DNA of 64,000 nt from Plazaster borealis. Its lineage: Eukaryota; Echinodermata; Asteroidea; Forcipulatida; Labidiasteridae. Made by a program: the position numbers and the translations under genes. The stretch is taken from the NCBI GenBank assembly GCA_021014325.1, contig CM037462.1:21720135-21784134 (forward strand). Reading direction: 5' to 3'. Positions 25,701 to 37,700 of the stretch are shown here, one piece after another. Below the pieces are notes generated by a model. The model did no database searches. It saw only the letters and a program-made list of their open reading frames with translations, and was not told the origin of the DNA. Each line of letters starts with the position of its first letter. Within the stretch, counting starts at the first letter, position 1.

Positions 25701-28700
25701 CCGAGTGGAAACAATCTCAGGATTGTTCACTTTATACAATCACACCCATTAGGGAATGACTACAGGGTATCAGGGCTTGTCATCAATTAGGCATGATATT
25801 CTTCCTACTTTAGTCTGATTTCCGATTTTCTCGCCCTTGGAAATATTACAACAAATGTGATCAAGTAGCCTGAAAGGTTTTCTTAAGCCTACACCATGTG
25901 TAGTTTAGCCCTTGTACTCGGTTCCTACTTTTGTCCAAGAACCAAATATCCTACCTGCATCAAAGACTGCTAACTATGGGGTATACCATCTGGAAATTAC
26001 AAGTTTTCTTCAAGATTTAATTTTGAGAATTGTCTTTTTTTACAGAATACTCGAGCCAGCAAATATATCTCTCCAAGCTGCTTCGTGCCATTGGGGTCAT
26101 CTTCGTCTCTTACATCGCCGTCTTGGCAACCACCGCTTTCATCATTCTTCTGCTCACCCTGACCAATCGAGAGATGTCCTGGTACGCCCATCCACCCATT
26201 ATCTTTGGGCTGTATTGGGCACCCAGTGTCTACATCATGATCAGGGTACACCGTTCTCTAGGTGCCAAGCTTCACACGGTAACTAGCTACTAGTTCTTAG
26301 CATAGTTCAAGGTTCTTCTTGTCCGTTGTTCCACAACATTTGTACATAGTTTACAGTTCGATGTATTTCTTGGCTCCATGTATTTCAGGGTTTTATACAT
26401 GTAGTTACCAACTCCAATTAGATAATGGTTTTTCATAGTTACAGTTCTTAGTATTTTCTATGTAGTTCAGGGTTCTATAGTAATCAGTTCCAAGTTTTTA
26501 ATGGTTCTTCCCAGATAGTTGTTATATCTGGTTAGTTAACAGTTCTATTTATGAATAGTTCATGCGTGTAGTGATGTGTGTAACACATACTTACATGTAT
26601 ATGCACAGTGTATGTAGTTCAAAGCACACAGATTGCCTCAATTTTTACCTCTTAGTTTTTGTACCATAACCGAGTGTAATTTTAGACTTTGATTAGAGTT
26701 TTTATTTAGGTTTTGTGTTTTGTTTTTCAAGTGTAGGGTTATAGGCTTTGAACTTATCATAATTGTAATTTTTTTATACTCCTAATTTACTTTGGGGTTA
26801 AACAAAGAAAACTTGACTAGAGCGGGTTTTGAAGCAACGACCTAATCAACTGAGCTATCTAGCCCTATGATAGTGGTCTCCCTATGTTGTCAATATCTTA
26901 GCTGCCTTGGGCATGATACTCAACAATATGTTAACTGCCGTACAGCCAGGGTTTACGGCTATGCAGCAAAGATCAGAGATGCCACTTTTCCGGATTTACC
27001 CGGATTTCCAGTTAAAAAATAAAAACCACCTCAACTTCCGTTTTTTCCAGGCCGTCCATTTTTTAAAAGACCGGAGAGAGAAACAAACAGCAACATTTTT
27101 TTTTCCAAGCGCGTAGCATGCAAACACCCTGCCGACATGTGTGTAGGAAGTTCGCATAGTGAGCGAAGGTGTCATGCACAAAGCCTTGAAATGAGTTTAA
27201 TTTCATGCTGCGGTGGTCTCCGATCGCATTCTCCATTTACTACACAACTCGCCGGATACCAACCAATTCTGTGTCACATGGCCATCTCAGGCCATGCAGG
27301 ACAAGTTGTCTAACACGTCCGATACGTACGTACGCACATCATAAAATCAAAGGCTGATCGCTATCTCTTTAAAACATTCAAGATGGAAAAAATCAAAGTT
27401 GTACAATGAACAACGATAGCCTTAAAGTCAATCGAGTCTACTGTGGAATTGGTCAAGAACAAATGGAATTGGTCTTGGCTGGAAGAAAGGGACGATAACG
27501 GCGATTTTCTGTGGGTAAATAATTTTCAGGGTTTTTTTTGTTACCACAGTGGCATCTCTGAAAGATATTAACAAAAAGGGGAGACCGCCAACATAGGACT
27601 AGATAGCTCAGTTGGTAGAGCGCCGGCACGTTAAACTGGAGGTCGTTGGTTTAAATCCTGCTCTAGTCAAGTTTTCTTTGTTCAACCCCAAAATATTTCA
27701 AATTTACCCAGTCAGTTTCCCTTGTGGTTTATAACTTGATACTCTTAATTTACAAGTCCTAGCACTTGACCATATTTCTCTTTATCACAATATAAACAAA
27801 ACAGAAATAACAACACTTGAACATAGGTCTTGTGCCAACCCACAAATCAGCTTGTCGGTTGCATTGTGTTTGGCGCACTCCTCAGTGAAATATTGGTTTG
27901 CCAACAATAATTGATAATTCTTCTAATTCAACTTAAAAATTAATCAACATTATTTTTTTAAGGTGAACTGAAATGTGCTTAATTCATCTATGACTGTAAC
28001 TTTTATACTTAATCGTACTTTTTCCAGAAAGCTAGCTGAATATAGTTGACAAGATGTAGGCTTCAGTTAGCTATGGGTTGACATGCTGGGGACCTTTGGC
28101 CAATGTACATGTACATGTACCCTGTAACTCGTCGGGTGATGGAACAAGTGCCTCATTGGTTACCTTTGGCTTCTACGGTCGTACAATGGCGCCTCGGACA
28201 TGCCATATGTCTGTTTGCCCCAACCCTCAAAACCATGGTAAACCATTGTAAACACACTGTGTGTATGTGGTAAAGATGGTTAGTTTTACTGTACTTATAG
28301 TCACAAGGAACCTCTAGTATAAGAAGCTAGTGAAAGAAGCAACTATAGAGGGCGCTGTTATTTGGGACAGCTCAGAGCCGTATATTGAGAGAGTTGCGAC
28401 AACTTGCGATTAGAAGCCATTTTGGGTCCAATTGGGTCCAATTTGGGTCCATTTGTTTTTGGACCGAAAATGGCTTCTAAAAACAAGTTGTCGCAACTCT
28501 CTTGAATACACAGCTCTGATGAGATGCAAAAGGTCTGCGTGTTTGTCACTAGAAAACAACGGTTTGCTTTGTCAGTGGACACATACGATGTATAGTATTG
28601 GAGAAACCAAAGATTAAGTTTCAATGCTGTTCCAAAACAGCGCCCTCTTGTGACAGTTTCTATCTGACACCAAAAATAATTAATTAAAAACACCTCAGAG

Positions 28701-31700
28701 TTCTTCTTTATTTTGCATTAATAATAATTTGTCTTACTAGATTTTGCTTATTTTGGATTTTGAAAGAGACATTACTTGTACCTTTCCCTCAAACTGTCAA
28801 AAAGTATTTTTGTAAAGTCCCACCTGTACAGCAGGGGCCAGGGGTGGATCCATTTATTTAAGATTGGGGCAAATTTTGTTTGATTGTGGAGTAGGGTAGG
28901 ACTTGGAAGATATTAATAGATATTAACAGAAAATAAATTACTTGTTTCTATAGCTGTTATTCAGGTGCAGTTTAACTCTCCAGTTTAAAACTTGTATTGG
29001 GGTGGGGGAATTCAGATCTGCCCCTGAAAGGTAGAATACCATCCAGATCCATGGGAAGGAGTTAATGATGATTACATTGTTTAAAGTCCTTTATATTCAT
29101 CATGTGTAGGTTGACACCAAAGCCAACCCGTGGATCTTGGAAAGCATCTTCTTCGATGCTAGCATGTTGATCTGGTCCACCCTCGTCGCTGTCATGACAC
29201 TCAAGGGGATCGGCTCTGCCTATATGTTCATGCTGAGCATTCTCTTTGCAGTCCTCGGGCGGAGTTTGCTGTGGAAACGGATGACTTCATTTCAAGAAGG
29301 TACATTCAAGAACAAATTTTAGAGAGAGCACTTAAAGGGATGGTATACGTTTGGCAATTGGAACCCACTGTTTGTTTCAATCCTATATAGTTGTATATAC
29401 CATAAAACTAACCTGTGAGAATTTCATTTCAAAAGGTGGTAGCGTTTTTGAGATATTGCCGAAAATCTGGAGTGGTTATGACCACTCAGGAAGAATAATC
29501 TGCAATTGGAATACACAATCTGAGAAACGTTACTGTCAGTAACGCTTCTCAGATTCAAATTTGTTGGGATAAAAAGTCATATCTCTTTCCATAACCGCAG
29601 TACTTTGAAGTGAAAAGTTTCTCAAATTATGCATTATACAGACCCTTTAAAGCTATTATACAGGACTGGTAGAGCTGACAAAATAGTTGCAGACAGTGCT
29701 CATGTTTTGTGTAATCAACCATATACATGAAACAACAAACCTGTGAAAATTTGGGTTTAATCCATTTTGTGAGTCAGGAGAAAATAGTGAAAAACCATGC
29801 ACAATTTTTTAGCATATGAACATAGTGACCTAACTTTAGTTGTAACGACCGACATCGGCTGTGGTGTTGTTTTAGGTTTTCAGATACAGTTTTCTCGAAT
29901 ATGACTTCATTTCAGAGGGAAATATTTCACAGAGAAAATGGTTCTAGTATGAACTTCATAATCACTAAGCTTTCAGACTAAAATTAAACACAGATGCTTT
30001 TTATCCTTACCAATCCTGTCTAATACCTTTAAAACAGAAACTAATACTAACAAAAGTATGTAACATGTTGTGTTCAGTGGGAACTCTAGTTCATATGACA
30101 AAGTCATCAGGGTGGTCGGTTGGAATCCTGGTCATAACACTTGAGCAAGACACTTTAATTGATTCGTGTCACCCGTGTGACGTCTTCAGTCTTCAGTGGT
30201 TTACTCCTTCTTGCAACCTTGAAGGCTAAACTAGGAGGTTTACCCAACAGGCAGACCTGAATTTACACAGAGCCCATGGAGGCCATGGCCTCTGTTGCCC
30301 TGCTCTTGGCCTTGGTGCCCCTTCAAAAGTTTCCCATAGACTTTAAGATTTTCCAATCGTATTGCCCTTTGCAAAATGAAAATGGCTCTGCCCTCTTAAA
30401 GATCAAAATAATTCCAAGTCTAAGCATTTACCAGCTGAATTCATTTTATCAAGTAATAAACCACAAGGGAAACAGACTGGGTAAATTTTAAACCAAATTT
30501 GGGGTTGAACTAAGAAAAATTTATTAGAGCGTGTCCCTGTGTCCCCGTGTCGTCCCCCCCCCCCCCCCCGGCGATTCTGTCCACCCATACTGCGAACTGT
30601 GTACAAACTTTTTCTGATAGCGCCCTCTTTTGAATCCTCCTCCTTCAGCCCATGTTAATTTCCCATATGGGGGACAGAATCTCCGGGGGAAAGATTTCCC
30701 TATCACACCAACACACTACCAACTGAGCTATCTAGCCCTATGAATGACGGTCTCCCTAGGTTGTCAATATCTTTGTTCAGTGGTGCCAGTCAGAAGCCAT
30801 TCAACCATTTTTGTTTTTGACAGGAGCACGGATGTTCCCGGTGTTCTTGGCATACGTCTGCTTCACGATAGTGCCACAGGGTCTGTGGTTGTACCTCATG
30901 TTGTTAGGGTTTGAGATCTTCTTACCCATCATGGGACGTTCTGGATCTCTTGTCACCCCAGAGCTCTTTATTGGACTCCTCACGTTTGTCGTCACCATCA
31001 TCTCAACCAACTATTTTGTGAGTACAAAATTTGTTTTTAATCTCAATTCCTTGTAATGATCTCTTTATGCAGGCTACTTCTCTGCAGATAAGCTGATATC
31101 TTTTTGTGTCCGTGTGTTTGTATACACATTCAAACTAGGGACCTATAACAAAAGAGGGACAATAGGAGGTCCCCAATTGCAGGTGTTAACACACTTGTGT
31201 GTTGGTAGGTATCCACATTCAAACCGGGAACCTATAACAAAACAAGACAATAGGGTCCCCAGTTGGGGAAAGGTCCCCAGTTGGAGAGCGTATACTAAAC
31301 CAATCGGAGCTGTTGCCAAAAAGTTAGGTACAAACAAAAGAGGGACAATAGGAGGTCCCCAATTGCAGGTGTTAACACACTTGGGTGTGTGTGTTTTTAG
31401 AAAACTGAAAAACAGTGCACATGTTTTGTGTCTAAGTCGGTCCTGCTGAGCTTTTGTCTTCCCCTATTTCTCCTTCCATGTTTTGGTGACCAGGTGATAA
31501 AGCTGAGAGACAGGTTTTTTGATGCCCTGCTAGTCTAAAACGACCCTATATCCACCCTAGATTCATCCCAAAACTCAGCCCCAAACTATCCCACTATTTG
31601 AAGCACAACTTTGAGGTTTTCTTATTTCAAAATGTCGCCCTCTATGGTTTCTTGACAGGTTTGTCTGATATACACCTGCAAGACGCTGAAGTACACCAGG

Positions 31701-34700
31701 GCATTCTTACTCATAGTGTTCCTGGCCAGTCTAGCCGCCGTCCTAGGGTTGGTTGTCTTTCCTTATTCTGGTGACCCACTAAAGCCAGCTCCGAAGAGAA
31801 TCCTTCTTGAGGTAAACCAAATTTAAGAACTATCACAACTATATTACCCAGTTCTTACATGTATGTACGCCTTTCTTAATGTTTTAAATCCAAAACGAGG
31901 CTACTGCCGTAGTGCCACCAATACATCAATCCAGTAAGCCCTGCCCCGTTTTTCATTGACCAATCACAGCCATGAAATCTGTGATCACCATTTGGTGCTG
32001 CGCCTGTAGCCTTGTTCGATTGCAATGATGTTGACACGCATATATTAAGAAAAGTGTGTAGCGCTTTGTCACGTCCAGCTGGCATCTGAAGCAATCGTTA
32101 TTTTTTTTCTATGACATATGCAAAGCTATGTTTGAGTTATGAGAACCATTTATGTAGCACCTTGTAAGGTTTGTGAGTGAGGGGATCAGTGCATATTGCT
32201 GCCAATCATACCAGAAACATCGGGGCAAACACCCTTCTCTAACGATAAGTGTACTGGGTTCTTTTACCTGCATTACACAACACACATGACCTACAGCTTT
32301 ACATCGTCCCATCGAAGCAATTATGGTTAAGGACACAAGTGCCATAACCGGGACCTGAACCCACACTCTCACAACACTGAACTTGGGTCCTGGTACACTA
32401 GACCGCTCGAACACAAACACTCCACAGTTGGGCCTGTCCTAACTGTTAATCCTTACTGTGATTAAACTTTAGTGTACTCAAATTGGGACAGGCCCAACTA
32501 TTGTTGGGACAATTACCCAAGTTAGAATGTGATATAAACACTAAGTTAATAAATTCAAGCCGTTTCACATAATGAATCAAAATGAATACATTTTTTAATG
32601 AATTGTGAAATGTTGGGTCATGTTTTTTGGGTCACGAGTTCCTGGTTAAAATGTGTTGTCGTGTTTATTTATTGTGTCACGTTGTTCCAAGCAGAATTTA
32701 TCTTGAGGTCAATGGATGATTGGACACTTTATTTTAAAGATTGCATCTATTTGCTTTTCTTAAAAATAACTGTCGACTCTTTGCAAAGCAATTCTTGTGT
32801 AACACAAGCTACATGTATGTATATTTTGTTTTTTACCCTTACACCGATGTGTATTAAGCACTGTATACTAGGTACTTTCCCGGTGATTTCTGTGAAAATC
32901 ACTCGGTTGGGTTTATGTTTTAGCAGCGGGTACCGTAACGATTTAATAGATGTTAAAGCTATATGCTTGGTTTCTTGATATGCCTTTAAAATTCTAGTCT
33001 GTTTGTCCCATTAATATGTAAGGATTCATTGATAAACATTTGATGATCTATTGTCATACATTCATAGTGAACAGAAAGTTCATGAATTTGTGTCCAATCT
33101 CTCTTTAAGCATATTTCCCGGACGAAGCACGACCAATCTGGTGCCGCAGTCCGCCACGATTCATACGTATCCGTTTTGCCATTAGACTACTTGGGCATTA
33201 CGCACATGGAGTCTTACATACCGGCACTGAAGGACGCCCCCAAGGCCATATGTGAGAAAGACATGCCATACTGTGGCCACCCTTATTATCTACCGCTGTT
33301 GCATGTCTTCAGGTAAATTGTCTTTTTTATTACCTCGGCCGTTTTAATCTTACTCTGTAAATGTTTGAATTTTCAATTTTGCACTTATGTATTGTACTTG
33401 CTTTTTACCTGTGTTTTAAAAGTAAGTAACCAAGACAGATTTGTTGGGCCATTGCATTGTACTTTCAGAATCAATTGGAATCTTTGATGTGGTTTAAGGT
33501 TTGACAAATAGTACTCTTACATGTATATTGAATGTACTTGTTTTTACTATTTGTCTGTATGGGCTGTGGGGCCGATACGTGCAAATTTCAGACGATACGC
33601 AACAACAACAAAATGTTTTTTAAAAAAAAATTGTTTTCCTTTAATATCACTAATTTTACAAAAAACATCAAGATAAAACCATTTAGAATGCTCCAGAATG
33701 CACATTAGGCTTTTAAAACCAAGATAAACACCAAGTACATGTAGGAAACATTCCAAAGACATTAAGGGTCCTTTGGTCACACTTCCAAAATTTAGGTCCA
33801 GATTGCCCCACAGTTTTAACAAAATCCTGGGGAGAACGCTGGTTGGGTTATTATGATTTGTATCAGGCTTACTTATCTGCTTGTACATTATCCTTTCTTT
33901 TTATGGAGGTATTTTGTTTAATAATTAATAATAATAACCTTTGTTGGTTGTTGTTGGTGTATCTTTTGTTGATCTTTTTTATCTAAGGCACTCTTTTACA
34001 AATTATTAATATAATGTTTATTATTAATTGACAAATGTAATTATTTCTAGCTGCAGTGAATATGTTTGCTTTTCAAGCTTTCTTCGTTTCATGACGGGAA
34101 AATGTAATTATAGATCTTTATCATGCCCTGTACTCCTTTGTTAGGTTCCCAATATTCATTGTTATGACAAGTTTGCCATTTCTGAAAAGGGGGCCAGACT
34201 ATGCAGTCCTTGTAGCCTCGGTTTGGTTTCATGGCCGAGCGGTCTAGTTCACCGGACCCAAGCTCTGGTGTTGTCAGCAGCAGAGTGTGGGTTCGATACC
34301 CGGTCATGACACTTGTGCCCTGGAGCAAGACACTTAACCATAATTGCTTCGTAAAAAGTTGGGAAGGTAGTGCATTCTGCTCTACCAGCCAGGCTCCTAG
34401 TTGATGATACCCATGCCTACAAACTGTGAAGGGGGTAACCCTTTTTCAGCCCCAGGAGTAGTTGGCAACATGCCCCTGGTGGCAATTGATTTGGGTTAGT
34501 GTAGCCCTCACCTTGAAGTGGCTGTCCGGCCTTGTGACGTTAGGCGATCTCTCATAAAATGTTTTAAAAAGTTTAAATCAATTTGACTTGAAGGTTTATC
34601 TTTGAACCACAGAGATCAATGGATTCTCCCAGGAGGAGAGCCTGAGATTGGTGTAGAGACGACCTTTAAGCTTGATTCAAGAATTAAGAAAGCTGACAGA

Positions 34701-37700
34701 CAGAATTTGACGTTCACCGTCTCCGGTGAGTAGTTTGCAAGTTACAAACCATAAACTTCTCCACAATATCTTGAAATTCTGGCCAGCTATCCCAAATCCA
34801 TCCGGTAATTTTGAAGTCTGTATAATGCCATTAAAGCACAAGGACAACCTTTGTAATTGTCAAGGACCAGTATTCACACTTGTTGGACCCAACATATACA
34901 TGAAACAACAAACCTGTGAAAGTTTCAGCCCAATCAGTTATTGGAGTCAAAAGAAAATAGTGAAAAACCCAATTATATTTTTTCACCGTTTTCAAACATC
35001 TGGTTTTGGACTCGCGAGATCAAAACTAATCGTTTTACTCATTTCTCAAAAAACTGTAGCATTTCAAGCAAAAATATTTCAAGGGATGTTTTCCACCATG
35101 ACTATCTTTATATGATGTAACTTGTGTGCAAATCTGTCAACATATATTTTCACTCTTACCAATGTTTTACACACCCTTTAAAGGCACTGAACACATTTGG
35201 AAATTGTCAAAGACCAGTGTTTTCACTTGGTGTATCCCAACATATGCATAAAATTACAAGCCTGTGAAAATTTGGGCTCAATTGGTCATTTACAGGCATG
35301 AGAATCTTCCGGTTTAAACCGGAATTCCGTTTTTTCCCCTTTCAAATTTGTAGTCTTCGAGTTCAGTGTGAATTTGATATAAAATTCGGGGGGTGAGTTG
35401 TTGGGGGTATACATTTGGTTTTCGCTGTTTTGGATGCGCGCAAATCGGTATACTTTTTATACCAGTCATCAGTAAGCACCAGAGGCAAAAGCGCCGTTTC
35501 TTCGATACGTTTATTATGTTTTACGGCTGGAGATATTTTAACGCATTGAACTATGAGCTGGATCTGGATCTAACTTCGAGACCACATGCTTGCAATGAGT
35601 GTGCGACACACGTGTGTGAGGCGGAGATTCGTTGACATTTGACGTCTCACAATATTTATCCAAAATGCTATGGTTTTTGAACTGTCGGGATAATCTTGGA
35701 GATACTTAAAAAAAGATGTTTGAAGACAGCTTTCAATGGCCAAATGGGGGAGACACTTAACACAATGATTTACTATCACAGGTAAAGACTCAAAAAAACA
35801 AAAATTCAAATGACTACTCCGTTCAAATTTCGTGAAAAGTTCGGAAGGTGAACTTATGTTGAGCTTTTTAAGACAATACACGTCTAGCACTGTTATGATT
35901 TCATCTTTTTTTTAAGTATTTTCCTCCTATTAACTTGTCCTCGATCACACCTATGGTCCCAATAATGCCAGAGGGATTCATTGAATGTGGCCCTGACGCC
36001 TTGGTCGACTTGCCCAAATTCCGGACATAAACAAATTCCGGAAATTGCCCAAAATCCGGACATGCAATATTTAGCGTTAGATTTTTTCCGGTTTTTTTAT
36101 CATCGCATATTCTCATGCCTGCATTTAAGTTGCAAGAAAATGATGAAAGAAAAAACACCCTTGTACAAATTTGTGTGGTTGCAGATAGGAATAAAAACTT
36201 CTTGCAAGAAGTTTTTATTATTTTAGTGAGAAATTACCTCTTTCTCAAAAACTATGTTACTTCAGAGGGAGTCGTTTCTCACAATGTTTTATACTATCAA
36301 CAACTCTCCATTGCTCGTTACCAAGTCAGTTTTTATGTTAATATATATTTTGAGTAATTACCAAACGTGTACACACCCTTTAATAAAAAAGTCTAAGTAA
36401 GGTTTGAAGCTTTGCATGGTGTGGAAGGTACGGGTCTCCAAGGAGAGTAGTTTACATGTAACAACCAGGAAACAAATTATTTTGGAAGAGGTGGTGCTTC
36501 TCAGAAGAATCATTGGTGAGATACGTCTTCAGATCTTGAGCAGTGTCCTCTGTATTCCTTCAGGAGAATGTTGCACTGTCTTTTTCAAGAAAAGCTAGTG
36601 ACTTTACTTCTCTGTGTTGTGTTTTTTCTTGATAGGACCGAGCCACATCAACCTGTTCATTTCCTTTAGGGAAGGAGTAGACATGATCTCTTGGTCCTTG
36701 AGTCCGGAGAAACCTCTTAAGACTCTGGATGGGACAGGCAACTGGGTCTACTATATCTGCTATGGAGGAGGGCAACCAGAGGACAGCTGGAAGTTCTGGA
36801 TGGATATGAAGGTAGGAATGAGGAGCTTGTTTTTCGGACAGGAGTGAGGTGGTGGTGGATGTGAGGGGAGAGGGAATGAGATGAGGTGGAAAGTGGGAAG
36901 AGAGAACCCACGAGGGCACATTCTCACAAAACACTATGATTCATCTTAAGGGGTCTTGTCAAAATTAATCCAGGACAGGTAGTCGGATAACAATCCTCAG
37001 ATGTCAAATTTTTGTTGGATTTCAGTCGGACTGTATTTCTATGAGAGACATGGTTTTACTTGCTGAAAGGCACACAGTTCTCCGATGCACTAAAGACCTG
37101 CTCTATGTCAACGCACCGTGCTAAGCGCTCTGCGGTTTGACTGGCTGATTAAATGTAGTATACAGAAACTTGCGGTTTTGGAGGTCATTGTATTTAAGTA
37201 AGATGTGTAGTGTAAAAGAGTTGATTATAGTGAGCCTAGAGACCCCTGCTTGTTTTCCACTAGATAGTGATAAGTCTCTGCTGTTTGTAAACAAATGTGA
37301 CCACAGGCACTGTGAACTTCTCCCATGGTTTCTCAAACACCCAATTTCAAACAAGATGAATTAACAGCGGGTAAAAAACCTTTCCCGGACAGTACTTATC
37401 CGCTGGTTTTCCTGGACTAATTTTGACAAGGTACCTAAGATGATTGCCATAGTATTACTTTTGTGTGTTCTTTTGAGCATTTTTAAACCTCTTTTAAAGT
37501 TGTGTTTTTCACTTGGTGCTTTGTCTTTCCTTTTGGTTTGCAGGTTCTACTATTGGTACTTCATGTATTTTAACAATCGTTAAGTTGTTCTGTTTTTGCA
37601 ATACTACTTGCATTTAATATCATCTTTTTCAATGCTTTGTTTTGGCTTTTTAGATGTTTTGTTTTCTTGTTTTTTAAACCTACTTTTAGTTTAGTTTGCT

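Noticed and set aside
27599..27672. Possible functional tRNA gene
   Set aside because: The acceptor stem pairs well, but the anticodon loop lacks T33, the anticodon stem is mismatched, and the same head occurs in several SINE copies.
32598..32978. 126-codon open frame in an ERMP1 intron
   Set aside because: Hydrophobic AT-rich translation with no family resemblance. The surrounding exons splice past it in frame.
34726..35115. 129-codon open frame after an ERMP1 exon
   Set aside because: It begins inside the intron just after the donor, covers MITE sequence and resembles no protein. The ERMP1 frame continues correctly at 36636.
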